A DNA stretch of 32,529 nt, from positions 1 to 32,529 of the forward strand of contig JALTKC010000545.1 of assembly GCA_027076245.1 (NCBI GenBank), given 5' to 3'. Positions within the stretch are counted from its first letter, which is position 1, and each line of letters opens with the position of its first letter. Under the pieces are notes generated by a model. The model saw only the letters and a program-made list of their open reading frames with translations. It was not told where the DNA came from and did no database searches. Shown here piece after piece: positions 1 to 8,419 of this stretch. Source of the stretch: Gammaproteobacteria bacterium. GTDB lineage: Bacteria > Pseudomonadota > Gammaproteobacteria > GRL18. Made by a program: the position numbers and the translations under genes.

Positions 1-434
1 ATTTTGAACGTTATCCCGGTGTTAAAGTGTATATGGAGCGCATGCGGGAACTGGCCAGAGAACAGGGTTATGTAGAAACCGTGTTTGGCAGGCGACTGTA
101 TATTCCTGAAATCAATTCACGCAATGGCCAGCGCCGGCAATACGCGGAACGTACTGCCATTAATGCGCCGATGCAGGGCAGTGCAGCCGATATTATTAAA
201 CGTGCAATGCTGGATATGGATCGCTGGCTGTGCCAGGAAGCATCAGAAGGTCAGCCATTTGACGGTATTTTAATGACCATGCAGGTGCATGATGAGCTGG
301 TATTTGAAGTTCCGCAAGGCATACTTGAACCGTCAGTGGAAAAAATAACGTCCATTATGAGTCAGGCCGCCAGCCTGAAAGTGCCACTGATTGCCGATGC
401 CGGTATTGGTGATAACTGGGATGAAGCGCATTAA
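1..434 (+). CDS. polA: DNA polymerase I, C-terminal end (5' truncated)
   Basis: This is the last 143 codons of DNA polymerase I, which removes RNA primers and fills gaps in replication and repair. The reading frame is already open at base 3 and begins FERYPGVKVYMERM, so the internal GTG at 27 is not the start. Conserved polymerase A motifs are visible: the fingers segment GYVETVFGRR, the stretch NAPMQGSAADIIKRAM, and motif C around MQVHDELVFEV, which carries the palm-domain catalytic Asp-Glu pair. It ends with NWDEAH, like the E. coli enzyme (GENWDQAH). The polymerase core is missing only because the window begins inside the gene. It is followed by scpB after about 50 bases without a clear terminator. 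Confidence 0.96.
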   Translation, partial: FERYPGVKVYMERMRELAREQGYVETVFGRRLYIPEINSRNGQRRQYAERTAINAPMQGSAADIIKRAMLDMDRWLCQEASEGQPFDGILMTMQVHDELVFEVPQGILEPSVEKITSIMSQAASLKVPLIADAGIGDNWDEAH

Positions 435-485
435 CCGTACCGATAATAATTACAGCAACTACTATAACCGTTTAAGAAAAACAGT

Positions 486-1601
486 ATGAGTGAAGAACAC
501 GACAATTCTCAGATAGAAAACAGCCTTGAGCAGGATAACAGCCTTGAGCCAGAAAACAGCCCTGAGCCAGAAAACAGCCCTGAGCCAGAAAACAGCCATG
601 AGCCAGAAAACAGCCATGAGCCAGATAAAAGCGCTGAGCAGACGCCAGTATCAGCAACAGATGATCCGTCAATTCAGGCATCCCTGCAGCAACTGGCAGA
701 AACCGAACAGGCTGAAAAACAATCCATTAGCCGTGTGCATACCGTTGACAGTGTAAAACATATTGTTGAAGGCGCTATTCATGCGGCAGGTAAGGCGATA
801 TCTATTGATAAACTATTAAGTCTTTTCCCGGATGATGAAGTGGTTGAAAAAACGGTGCTGCGTCAGGCCATTGAACAGTTAATGCAGGATTATCAGAACC
901 GGGGGGTGGAACTGGTGGAAGTCAGCAGCGGTTTTCGCTTTCAGGTGGCCCAGAGTGTTGCCCCCTGGGTGGCGCGCTTATGGGAAGAAAAGCCGCAGAA
1001 ATATTCCCGTGCCTTGCTGGAAACGCTGGCACTGGTCGCCTACCGTCAGCCCATTACCCGGGGAGAAATTGAAGACATCCGTGGAGTCAGTGTCAGCAGT
1101 CAGATCATTCGAACCCTGGTAGAACGTGAGTGGATACGGGTTATAGGCCACCGGGATGTACCGGGAAAACCGGCCATGTACGCGACCACCCGCCAGTTTC
1201 TGGATTATTTTGGGCTTAAAAAGCTTGATGAACTGCCCAGTCTGTCGGAAATACGGGATCTGGACGTTATTAATGCAGAGCTGGATTTCGGTACAGAAGC
1301 GCCGCAAGATGTTGAAACAGTGCAGACAGAAGATGATGCTGCACAACAGGGCGAAGAACAGGATTTATTTACAGCGGATGAAGATGAATCTGCAGATAAT
1401 GAATCGGAAGATAATGTTACAGACAACAATGAAACAGAAGAACGTATTGATATTGATGTGGAACTGGCTGCATTAAAAGAAACCTATCAGCAGATTGATT
1501 CACTCAATAAACAGGAACAGGAAATTATTGCCGAAGCACAACAGAGTATCGGGCATAGTCAGGATAATAAGCCGGATCCGGAAAACCAATCAGATGAGTA
1601 A
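486..1601 (+). CDS. scpB: Segregation and condensation protein B, with repeat-rich N-terminal extension
   Basis: ScpB is the winged-helix kleisin partner that works with ScpA and SMC in chromosome compaction and segregation. The core lies at about residues 85-265: SVKHIVEGAIHAAGKAIS opens the first winged helix, and YSRALLETLALVAYRQPITRGEIEDIRGV is the family's most conserved stretch, followed by GKPAMYATT and FLDYFGL. At 371 residues it is much longer than a usual ScpB of about 180-220. The extra length is an N-terminal repeat of the hexapeptide NSxEPE (about residues 12-53) and a very acidic, Gln-rich C-terminal tail. The ATG at 486 has only a weak purine stretch upstream, so the exact start is uncertain. 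scpA would normally be nearby but is not in the window. rluB follows after 9 bases, the usual scpB-rluB pairing. Confidence 0.93.
   Translation: MSEEHDNSQIENSLEQDNSLEPENSPEPENSPEPENSHEPENSHEPDKSAEQTPVSATDDPSIQASLQQLAETEQAEKQSISRVHTVDSVKHIVEGAIHAAGKAISIDKLLSLFPDDEVVEKTVLRQAIEQLMQDYQNRGVELVEVSSGFRFQVAQSVAPWVARLWEEKPQKYSRALLETLALVAYRQPITRGEIEDIRGVSVSSQIIRTLVEREWIRVIGHRDVPGKPAMYATTRQFLDYFGLKKLDELPSLSEIRDLDVINAELDFGTEAPQDVETVQTEDDAAQQGEEQDLFTADEDESADNESEDNVTDNNETEERIDIDVELAALKETYQQIDSLNKQEQEIIAEAQQSIGHSQDNKPDPENQSDE
519..644 (+). repeat. 18-bp in-frame tandem repeat in scpB
   Basis: Six clean copies of an 18-base unit, AACAGCCNTGAGCCAGAA, run from 519 to 626, with a decayed seventh copy to 644. 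Each encodes Asn-Ser-X-Glu-Pro/Gln-Glu/Asp, with X being Leu, Pro or His. The period is a multiple of three, so copy-number change would keep the frame. Copies 3 and 4 are identical, which suggests recent duplication. Confidence 0.93.
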
Positions 1602-1610
1602 CAAAATACC

Positions 1611-2654
1611 ATGACAAATTATTACCGATCCTCACCAAAACCTTCTTCAAAAGAAGGGGGAGCCAAACGTAAACCGGGGAAACCTCAGAACTCTGAGCGA
1701 ATTTTCAGTGAACACCTGGATACTATGGATACCGGGAATGAACATCCTGTAAATCAGCCAAAAATAGCTCCGGCCCCGGAAGGTGAAAAACTGCAGAAGG
1801 TTATTGCCCGTTCAGGTCATACTTCCCGGCGTGAAGCTGAGCGCCTGATCGCCCAGGGCCGGATTAAAATAGGAGAACGGGTAGCTCAGCTGGGTGATCG
1901 GGTAGCCGGTGACGATGCAATTTTTCTGGATGATAAGGAACTCTTTATTGCCTGGGAAAAGCCCCGTCAGAGAGTACTGGTGTATAACAAACCTGAAGGT
2001 GAGATTTGCAGTCGTAAGGATCCCGAGCACCCTAATACTATTTTTGATGATCTGCCTAATCTTAAAATCGGCCGCTGGATTTCTGTTGGTCGGCTGGATA
2101 TTAATACCACCGGTTTGATTTTGCTAACCAATGACGGTGAACTGGCCAATCTGTTAATGCATCCTTCCAGTGAAATAGAACGGGAATATGCGGTACGGGT
2201 GCTGGGTGAGGTAACAGACGATGATATTGAACAGCTAAAATCCGGTGTGCAACTGGAAGATGGTGTGGCCAGTTTTGATAAAATTACCTATATCGGCGGG
2301 CAGGGAGCCAACCACTGGTATCATGTCACCCTTAAAGAAGGGCGTAATCGTGAAGTCCGCCGGATGTGGGAATCTCTGGGAATTACTGTCAGTCGCCTGT
2401 CTCGTATTCGTTATGGTGTGGTAGAACTGCCCAGAGGACAGAAGCCTGGTCGCTGGGAAGAGCTGGATGAAAAGGGTATGCAGGAACTGTATGCCAGTGT
2501 GGGGCTGAAAGTACAGCGCCCTAAAACCGATCATCGCGGCAGAATCATATCACCTAATAATCAGCGTCAGCGTAAAGGTAAGGCTAAAAAGCGTCTGCTT
2601 ATGCCGGATAATCGAAGAAAGTCTCAGAAACTTAAAAAACGTAAAGGCCGCTAG
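1611..2654 (+). CDS. rluB: 23S rRNA pseudouridine synthase, RluB type
   Basis: RluB isomerises a uridine in helix 80 of 23S rRNA (U2605 in E. coli) to pseudouridine. An S4 RNA-binding domain is seen at about residues 60-105 (EKLQKVIARSGHTSRREAERLI). The RsuA/RluB-type catalytic domain follows, with the active-site aspartate in the motif GRLDINTTGLILLTNDG. Later conserved pieces are EREYAVRV, LKEGRNREVRRMWE and SRIRYG. The protein is 347 residues with a low-complexity N-terminal lead of about 55 residues and a strongly basic Lys/Arg tail, both common in this family. The start has little Shine-Dalgarno signal and may be translationally coupled to scpB. Its TAG stop overlaps the TAG stop of the opposing gene in a shared CTAG. 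RluE or RluF identity is less likely given the length and the scpB pairing. Confidence 0.92.
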   Translation: MTNYYRSSPKPSSKEGGAKRKPGKPQNSERIFSEHLDTMDTGNEHPVNQPKIAPAPEGEKLQKVIARSGHTSRREAERLIAQGRIKIGERVAQLGDRVAGDDAIFLDDKELFIAWEKPRQRVLVYNKPEGEICSRKDPEHPNTIFDDLPNLKIGRWISVGRLDINTTGLILLTNDGELANLLMHPSSEIEREYAVRVLGEVTDDDIEQLKSGVQLEDGVASFDKITYIGGQGANHWYHVTLKEGRNREVRRMWESLGITVSRLSRIRYGVVELPRGQKPGRWEELDEKGMQELYASVGLKVQRPKTDHRGRIISPNNQRQRKGKAKKRLLMPDNRRKSQKLKKRKGR

Positions 2655-3097
2655 GCAATCTGGTTCAGTTCATGTTCGGCTTTGACATCAGGCTCCTGGG
2701 TGATCAACAGATTGCCCATGATTTTATGCGGGTACTCAAAGTAGTGATCCACCAGAACAATGGTTTTATTGCCTTTTTTCTGTTGAATAATCTGATCCAG
2801 AACCGGGATAAGGTTGCGGTCTTTTAGTTCGGTACTGAAACCCACCAGCAAATAAATACCAAATAATTTACTTTGACGTATATGGTTAATAACCATTTCC
2901 GGTGTTGTAGTATTCGGTATTTTAATATGGGAAGCTTCCATTCGGTACAGGCCGACTCCTTTTTCCCAGATATAAATGGCCTTGCCTTCTCTGCCCAGAG
3001 GACGGAAGTCATTTATGGTCTGCTCGGGATTATTGGTTTCCAGAGCAATAAGTTTGTATCCGGTTTGGAGAATTTTTTCCAGATTTTCCTGCTGCAT
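2651..3097 (-). CDS. Small protein resembling the N-terminal domain of Ycf46-type AAA proteins
   Basis: This 148-residue protein begins at the ATG at 3097, preceded on its strand by GAGGTTGAC, a good ribosome binding site; the longer open frame upstream of it overlaps the diguanylate cyclase gene and is not protein-like. The segments YKLIALETNNPEQTI, AIYIWEKGVGLYRME and KTIVLVDHYFEYP look to me like the N-terminal regulatory domain that precedes the ATPase in Ycf46-like AAA proteins. No Walker A or B motif is present, so this would be that domain alone. It lies 115 bases downstream of the diguanylate cyclase on the same strand and may share its transcript. It converges on rluB with overlapping stop codons. 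The family call is from pattern memory only; without it the protein is hypothetical. Confidence 0.72.
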   Translation of the reverse strand: MQQENLEKILQTGYKLIALETNNPEQTINDFRPLGREGKAIYIWEKGVGLYRMEASHIKIPNTTTPEMVINHIRQSKLFGIYLLVGFSTELKDRNLIPVLDQIIQQKKGNKTIVLVDHYFEYPHKIMGNLLITQEPDVKAEHELNQIA

Positions 3098-3212
3098 GTC
3101 AACCTCGGAAGAAAAATAACGGCTGTTGTTTGATGGTTCTTTAATTAAAAGTATAACAGCTATACCAGAATAAACTGTGAACCAGATAGAAGATTTAGTT
3201 GGCAGGTAAAAT

Positions 3213-4127
3213 TTACTTGCAAACCACCTGATTACGGCCAGACTTTTTGGCCTGATATAAAGCCTGATCCGCTCTTTCAAACAGGCTGGTCTGACTGTCT
3301 TCAGGCTGAAACAGACTGATCCCCATACTGACCGTAACATATATGTTCTGACCATTGCAGATGCAGGGAGTGTCCTGTACAGTTTCACGAATACGTTCAG
3401 CTAACTGACGGGCACCATCAAAAGAAGTGTTGTTTAATAACAGAGTAAATTCTTCACCTCCGTAACGGAACAGGGCATCGGTAGTACGGGTGCATTGCCG
3501 TACACATTCGGTCAGGTGTTTTAAAACACAGTCACCGGTGGCATGGCCGTAGGTATCATTAACCTGTTTAAAAAAGTCAATATCCAGTGCAATCAGGCTT
3601 AAAGGGGTTTTGTTCCGGTTGCTCAGTTCCATTTCCCGGTTAAAAATATTGTCCATAGAGAAACGGTTTAAAGCGCCGGTCAGCGGATCGTGCAGGGCTG
3701 ACTGTATGGCCTGATTGTAATCCAGAGCATTTTTTAAAGGTAGTAATACTGCCACCAGTGTTTTTTCAATAAATTTCTGTTCTTTTGCGGTAAAACGGGT
3801 ACGGCGAACCAGGGCTATTTCACCCAGTTCTTTTTTATGCAGCACCAGCTGATAGGACACCATGTGACGTCCCCGGCTGTCCATTTCTTTCTGTTCGTTG
3901 GGTGGCAGATAAAGAATATCATCCAGATTTAGAATGGGGGAGACTTCCAGTTTGAACAGGGTAATGAGTTTATCCAGTTCCAGGGTGGAATGCAGCTTGT
4001 TTGCCAGCTCCAGTAATACCTGTTTATCCGCATTAAGATTATCAATGGTTTTACTGATTTGGCTGCTGTCGTGATTCATTGCAGCATTAGTAGAACCTTT
4101 TACAATAGATAATGTTGGATTTGCCAT
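3213..4127 (-). CDS. Diguanylate cyclase (GGDEF domain) with inhibitory I-site
   Basis: This enzyme is predicted to make cyclic di-GMP from two GTP. The GGDEF domain spans about residues 147-304: it opens with DPLTGALNR, has the metal-binding LDIDFFKQVND at about 181-191, and the active-site GGEEF at 223-227. RTTD at 214-217 lies exactly five residues before GGEEF, the position of the RxxD product-inhibition site of PleD-type cyclases. The C-terminal ADQALYQAKKSGRN is typical. Residues 40-130 form an unassigned, GAF-like sensory region; no membrane segment is seen, so the protein should be cytoplasmic. No EAL domain is present. A PilZ c-di-GMP receptor is encoded about 7 kb away in this window. 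Confidence 0.93.
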   Translation of the reverse strand: MANPTLSIVKGSTNAAMNHDSSQISKTIDNLNADKQVLLELANKLHSTLELDKLITLFKLEVSPILNLDDILYLPPNEQKEMDSRGRHMVSYQLVLHKKELGEIALVRRTRFTAKEQKFIEKTLVAVLLPLKNALDYNQAIQSALHDPLTGALNRFSMDNIFNREMELSNRNKTPLSLIALDIDFFKQVNDTYGHATGDCVLKHLTECVRQCTRTTDALFRYGGEEFTLLLNNTSFDGARQLAERIRETVQDTPCICNGQNIYVTVSMGISLFQPEDSQTSLFERADQALYQAKKSGRNQVVCK

Positions 4128-4433
4128 TTTCTTTTACCCGTTTAACAATTTATAACAGGTTATGCTTATTTCGTGCCAATTATATTGGTGTGTTAAAAAT
4201 AATATAAAAAACAACAAGATATATTAATTCTGTTTTTGCTTTAAGAAAGGATGACTGCTTTTTGACACAGGGGGAGGAGAAAGCTTGCCTGTTTGAAAAA
4301 TAAATGTGATGGAAATTTGACCATCTTTGAGATAGAACTGATTAAATTTTTATTGGTCTATCTATAAAGCTTAAAGCATTTCTAAACCGACAAAAAACAA
4401 AATATAATTAAAAATAAACCTGGAAGAATAATA
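4128..4433. other. Divergent intergenic region between cyclase and thioredoxin-fold genes
   Basis: These 306 bases are strongly AT-rich and lie between two divergently transcribed genes, so promoters in both directions are expected. I see no open frame with a credible start and no RNA gene. A perfect TATAAT at 4403-4408 is the only clear candidate element. Confidence 0.6.
4403..4408 (+). promoter_or_regulatory. Candidate -10 element for the thioredoxin-fold gene
   Basis: A perfect TATAAT lies 25 bases before the ATG at 4434. The matching -35 position near 4380 is poor (TTCTAA), so the promoter may depend on an activator. In such AT-rich DNA a chance match is quite possible. Confidence 0.35.
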
Positions 4434-5534
4434 ATGAAAAATAGTTTACTACCGACATACCTGAAAACATTACTCTTACCACTGATGTTTTTTATCAATC
4501 CGGTCAATGCCGCTGGTGAGGGACAGCTTAAAGAGGGACTGGTTAATCCCGGCTTTTATGACAAGCCGGCCTGGTTTAAACAGAGCTTTCTGGATCTGCA
4601 GGATGATCTGGAAGACGCAAATGCCAGTAATAAAATAATTTTTTTATACTTTCATCAGGATGGCTGCCCATACTGTAAAAAAATGCTGGAAGTTAATTTT
4701 ACCGACAAAGATATTGTCAATAAAATGAAACAGCATTATGACGTGCTGGAAATCAATATGTGGGGTGATCGGCCGGTGACCTTAATGGACGGCACCGAAG
4801 TGACTGAAAAAGAATTTGCCCGCCGGATGAAGGTTATGTTTACGCCCACTCTGGTGGCACTGGATCCCCAGGGTAAACCCATGTTCCGTATAAATGGATA
4901 TTATGCGCCCGACAAGTTTACCGTGGTACTGGATTATTTATTACTAAAAAAACAAAAACTGGCCAGTGGTGAAAAGAATATCCCGACGTTTAAAGATTAT
5001 TATCAACAGAAAAAAAACGAGCAGAAAACCGCCAAACCATCGTCTGGACTGTTTACAGAAAAGTTTATTGTTAAAACAGATAATCTTAAACAGCTGATAG
5101 AATCCAGTCAGCGTCCGGTCATGATTTTATTTGAACAGGCTGATTGTGCTGAATGTAAGGAACTGCATGGTGATGTGTTCAGGCGCTTGCCGGTTTATCA
5201 GAAGTTAAAAAAATACACCATTGCTCAGGTGGATATTAATTCCCCGGAGCAGATAACTACCCCGGATGGCCGAAAAATATCTCAGCAGGACTACGCTATA
5301 GAACTGGGCATACAGTACACCCCCTCCATTTATTTTTATCAGCCGGGTCAGAAGGGCGCCGAACATAAACCGGTTTTTAAAGCCGAGGCCTATTTAAAAT
5401 CCTTTCATATGCAGGTTCTGTTTGATTACGTACTGCAGCAGGCTTATCTTGAAGAACCAGAATTTCAGCGTTATGTTCAGGATTATGCGGAGAAGCTACG
5501 GGAAGAAGGCAAGGAGGTGGACCTGTGGAAATAG
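4434..5534 (+). CDS. Exported protein with two thioredoxin-like domains (SoxW/DsbD-gamma-like)
   Basis: The protein starts with a signal peptide of about 26 residues ending NPVNAA, so it should act in the periplasm. Domain one has the redox motif CPYC at 78-81 and a cis-proline signature FTPTL near 136-140. Domain two has CAEC at 238-241 and YTPSI near 295-299. Each domain shares the order of CxxC, a VDIN/EINMW strand, a Gly-rich turn and the TP motif, so the protein looks like a duplication of one thioredoxin fold. A likely role is thiol reduction or disulfide repair of exported proteins, as in SoxW- or thioredoxin-7-like families, but no partner gene (DsbD, Sox, cytochrome biogenesis) is nearby. 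The redox direction cannot be read from sequence. Confidence 0.87.
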   Translation: MKNSLLPTYLKTLLLPLMFFINPVNAAGEGQLKEGLVNPGFYDKPAWFKQSFLDLQDDLEDANASNKIIFLYFHQDGCPYCKKMLEVNFTDKDIVNKMKQHYDVLEINMWGDRPVTLMDGTEVTEKEFARRMKVMFTPTLVALDPQGKPMFRINGYYAPDKFTVVLDYLLLKKQKLASGEKNIPTFKDYYQQKKNEQKTAKPSSGLFTEKFIVKTDNLKQLIESSQRPVMILFEQADCAECKELHGDVFRRLPVYQKLKKYTIAQVDINSPEQITTPDGRKISQQDYAIELGIQYTPSIYFYQPGQKGAEHKPVFKAEAYLKSFHMQVLFDYVLQQAYLEEPEFQRYVQDYAEKLREEGKEVDLWK

Positions 5535-5544
5535 GCCGGTCACA

Positions 5545-6087
5545 TTAATAGTTCTTTCTGATTAAAATATAAACGGCTCCGGTTCCCCCGTCTCTGGGCT
5601 GGGCAGATGAAAAAGCCAGCACATCGGGGTGCTGTCTCAGCCAGCTGTTAACCTTGTTTTTTAATACTGGCTGTTCAGAATCGGCCCGGTAGCCTTTGCC
5701 ATGTACCAGCAGGACACAGCGCATCTGTTGCTGCTGGGCAAACTGAATAAAGGCCTGCAGATCGTCCCGGGCATCATCACTGGTTAAACCGTGCAGATCA
5801 TGATGGTCTTCAATGGGCAGTTTGCCCTGGCGAAGCTGTTTCTGAAGTTTTAACTGCACACCGGACCGGGCAAAAAAGATAAATTCTTCACCGGTAACAT
5901 TAGCTGTTTCCCAGGCATCAGAGAGCATACTGTTCTGCTGGGGTTCGGAATAATCATTTTTATCTCGAAATGGCCGGGTATTTCGATTATGCGCATAGAG
6001 GTCAATACGGTCTGTTTTAAGCGGTTTTACCCCTTTTATCGCCTCCTGAAAACTGAAATCCTCATCATCTGCGTGTTTTTTGCTCAT
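5545..6087 (-). CDS. Smr-domain protein, SmrA/SmrB-like nuclease
   Basis: The 180-residue protein carries a C-terminal Smr domain at about residues 95-178. Visible signatures are DLHG at 97-100, HGKG at 129-132, PVLKNKVNSWLRQHP at about 140-154 and GGTGAV at 167-172. Smr domains of this kind are endonucleases; E. coli SmrB cleaves mRNA at collided ribosomes, while SmrA (YdaL) is less well understood. Length and layout fit either. The N-terminal 90 residues are charged and probably partly disordered, as in both. It converges on the thioredoxin-fold gene with a 10-base gap and is divergent from surE. Confidence 0.88.
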   Translation of the reverse strand: MSKKHADDEDFSFQEAIKGVKPLKTDRIDLYAHNRNTRPFRDKNDYSEPQQNSMLSDAWETANVTGEEFIFFARSGVQLKLQKQLRQGKLPIEDHHDLHGLTSDDARDDLQAFIQFAQQQQMRCVLLVHGKGYRADSEQPVLKNKVNSWLRQHPDVLAFSSAQPRDGGTGAVYILIRKNY

Positions 6088-6205
6088 AATTTCGTAAAAT
6101 ACCTGAAAAATATCATGTAAATGTATGAAAAAAGTCTGTTTTTAAGTATTATCTCATGTGGTTTGAGCAAAATAAAATAATTATCGACATAATATATACA
6201 ACTCT

Positions 6206-7033
6206 ATGCACATTCTTGTAAGTAATGATGATGGTTACCTGGCTGAGGGGCTGGTTTGCCTGGTGGAACATCTGCAGAAAATTGCCCGGGTGACAGTGGT
6301 TGCACCGCAGGCCGATCGCAGTGGTGCCAGTAATTCTCTGACTCTGGACAGACCCTTATTACCGGAACAGGCTGCAAATGGTTTTATTGCCATTAACGGT
6401 ACTCCAACGGATTGTGTCCATATCGCTATTACAGCCATATTGAGAAATGATCCCCCGGATATTATTGTTTCGGGAATCAATCGCGGACCTAATCTTGGGG
6501 ATGATATTCTGTATTCCGGTACTGTAGCCGCCGCAACGGAAGGGCGCTTTCTGGGCTTGCCGGCTATTGCGGTTTCACTGGGCAGTTTTGAGGGTAAGTA
6601 TTTTTCTACGGCAGCACAGGTGGTAGTAGAGATTATTGAGAAACTGCAGCAGGAACCCCTGAACGCGGATACCATTTTAAATATTAATGTGCCGGATATT
6701 GAATATTCGCAACTGGAAGCATTTCAGGCTACCCGGCTGGGCAAGCGGCATAAGGCAGAACCGGCAGTGGAAGCCGTCGATCCTCGTAATAGAAAAGTGT
6801 ACTGGCTGGGGCCGGTTGGTGATGAAGCGGATGCCGGGCCGGGCACGGATTTTTATGCGCTTAACAACAACCGGGTATCCATTACACCCATCAAAATTGA
6901 TCTGACCAATTATGAGCTGTTAAATTCTGTTGAACACTGGCTGAAGACTTTAAATAACACGGATAAGCATAATAAGGCTATTAATAATAGTAATAGCAGC
7001 GATAATAAAAAAGGACGGGATAAAGCACAATGA
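6206..7033 (+). CDS. surE: 5'/3'-nucleotidase SurE
   Basis: SurE is a metal-dependent phosphatase of nucleoside monophosphates, linked to stationary-phase survival. The N-terminal MHILVSNDDG gives the metal-binding Asp8-Asp9, followed by APQADRSGAS with Ser39, then NGTPTDCV and VSGINRGPNLGDD with Asn96. These are the family's metal and substrate residues. The 275-residue length is slightly above the usual 250-260 because of an Asn/Ser/Lys-rich tail of about 25 residues that looks disordered. The ATG at 6206 has no obvious Shine-Dalgarno site. Its TGA stop overlaps the ATG of pcm (ATGA), indicating translational coupling; surE-pcm-nlpD-rpoS is a well-known gammaproteobacterial order. Confidence 0.96.
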   Translation: MHILVSNDDGYLAEGLVCLVEHLQKIARVTVVAPQADRSGASNSLTLDRPLLPEQAANGFIAINGTPTDCVHIAITAILRNDPPDIIVSGINRGPNLGDDILYSGTVAAATEGRFLGLPAIAVSLGSFEGKYFSTAAQVVVEIIEKLQQEPLNADTILNINVPDIEYSQLEAFQATRLGKRHKAEPAVEAVDPRNRKVYWLGPVGDEADAGPGTDFYALNNNRVSITPIKIDLTNYELLNSVEHWLKTLNNTDKHNKAINNSNSSDNKKGRDKAQ

Positions 7034-7692
7034 GTCTATCCATTCATGGTGTAGGGATGACATCACAACGTACCAGGGACAGATTAATTGATATTTTAAG
7101 ACAGCAGAATATTAAAAACGAAACCGTTCTAAGCGTTATTTCAGAAATGCCCAGACACCTTTTTGTTGACGAGGCGTTGGCCAGTCGGGCTTATGAAAAC
7201 ATTTCGTTACCCATCGGACATGGTCAGACAATTTCTCAGCCCTATATGGTGGCAAAGATGACAGAACTGCTCCTGGAGGACGGTGATATTAACCGGGTGC
7301 TGGAAGTGGGTACTGGTTCAGGCTACCAGACGGCTATTTTGTCCAGACTGGTTAGACAGGTATTCAGTGTGGAACGGATCAAACCCCTGCTGGATAATGC
7401 CAGGGACAAGTTTCGTCAGTTCAGGTTAAACAACGTACTGACCCGTTATAGTGACGGCGGCTGGGGGTGGCCTGAAAAAGCACCTTTTGATGCCATAATT
7501 GTCACCGCCGCCCCTGAAGAACTGCCTATGTCCCTGCTCGAACAACTGACGGACGGAGGCAGGCTTATTATTCCCATGGGCAGAAAAGGGGAACAGGAAT
7601 TATTATTTTTTAGGAGGCTAGGTAACAAGTTTCATAAAAAAACGATAGAAAAAGTAAGTTTTGTGCCTCTGCTCAAGGGTAAAAGCGGGTAA
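7030..7692 (+). CDS. pcm: Protein-L-isoaspartate O-methyltransferase
   Basis: Pcm methylates L-isoaspartyl residues using S-adenosylmethionine and so starts repair of aged proteins. The SAM-binding motif VLEVGTGSGYQTA lies at about residues 90-102. Family signatures upstream are PRHLFVDEALASRAYEN and PIGHGQTISQPYMVAKM, and downstream DAIIVTAAPEELP and GGRLIIPMG. Length (220) is normal. It overlaps surE by four bases and is followed by yqaA, so these genes probably form one transcript. Confidence 0.96.
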   Translation: MSLSIHGVGMTSQRTRDRLIDILRQQNIKNETVLSVISEMPRHLFVDEALASRAYENISLPIGHGQTISQPYMVAKMTELLLEDGDINRVLEVGTGSGYQTAILSRLVRQVFSVERIKPLLDNARDKFRQFRLNNVLTRYSDGGWGWPEKAPFDAIIVTAAPEELPMSLLEQLTDGGRLIIPMGRKGEQELLFFRRLGNKFHKKTIEKVSFVPLLKGKSG

Positions 7693-7738
7693 ATCTATAT
7701 TTTTATAACTCAGGTATTAATTCAGGATATTGCGATTA

Positions 7739-8320
7739 ATGAAATTTTTTTCCAGGCTCTATGACAAGGTTATGCAGTGGTCAAAACATCCTCATGCAGA
7801 ACGCTATCTGGCAGGATTAAGCTTTGCAGAATCATCTTTTTTCCCTATCCCTCCGGATGTGATGCTGGCTCCAATGGCACTTGCCAGAACGGACAGAGCT
7901 ATACGTTATGCCCTGATAACCACTGTGGCATCGGTTGCGGGTGGTATGCTGGGTTATGCGATTGGTTTCTGGTTTTTTGATATAATACAACCACTTATTA
8001 GTGAAGGTGGGCGATGGGAACAGCACTATACAACCACTAAAGATTGGTTTGACAAGTGGGGTTTCTGGGCCATATTTATTGCCGGTTTTTCTCCAATACC
8101 CTATAAGGTTTTTACCATTACCGCGGGTATTATGGGGATGTTTTTTTTACCTTTTGTTATTGCCTCTGCTATAGGACGGGGGTCACGTTTCTTTCTGGTT
8201 GCCGGATTAATGAAATGGGGCGGACAGGAGATGGAGCAGAAGTTAAAGCATTACATTGACTTTTTGGGCTGGTTCGTTGTATTTATTGGGGTAATTGCTT
8301 ATATTATTTACAAATTATAG
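7739..8320 (+). CDS. YqaA/DedA-family inner-membrane protein
   Basis: This is a small polytopic membrane protein of the YqaA branch of the VTT/DedA (SNARE-associated) family. Signatures are the segment FAESSFFPIPPDVMLAPMAL near the N-terminus, the glycine-rich helix ASVAGGMLGYAIGFWFF, the re-entrant-type motif GFSPIPYKVFTITAG, and a final hydrophobic helix. DedA-superfamily members support membrane homeostasis and some act as lipid flippases; the exact role of YqaA is not established. I chose the ATG at 7739 with AGGA 11 bases upstream over a TTG at 7730. A YqaA gene between pcm and nlpD occurs in several non-enteric gammaproteobacteria. Confidence 0.88.
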   Translation: MKFFSRLYDKVMQWSKHPHAERYLAGLSFAESSFFPIPPDVMLAPMALARTDRAIRYALITTVASVAGGMLGYAIGFWFFDIIQPLISEGGRWEQHYTTTKDWFDKWGFWAIFIAGFSPIPYKVFTITAGIMGMFFLPFVIASAIGRGSRFFLVAGLMKWGGQEMEQKLKHYIDFLGWFVVFIGVIAYIIYKL

Positions 8321-8419
8321 GTGTAATATAAACTGAAATGATGCAAAACCTGTCTTGCTCATGTGCTTACTGCTGCTTCAGTAGCTTTTTCTGTATAAGT
8401 TGCCGGATTATCATTGATA

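Noticed and set aside
519-644. CRISPR-like repeat array
   Set aside because: The units are adjacent with no spacers, are in frame and lie inside scpB; it is a coding tandem repeat.
3098-3388. Upstream extension of the minus-strand frame that contains the Ycf46-N-like gene
   Set aside because: It overlaps the conserved C-terminus of the diguanylate cyclase, and a good ribosome binding site precedes the internal ATG at 3097.
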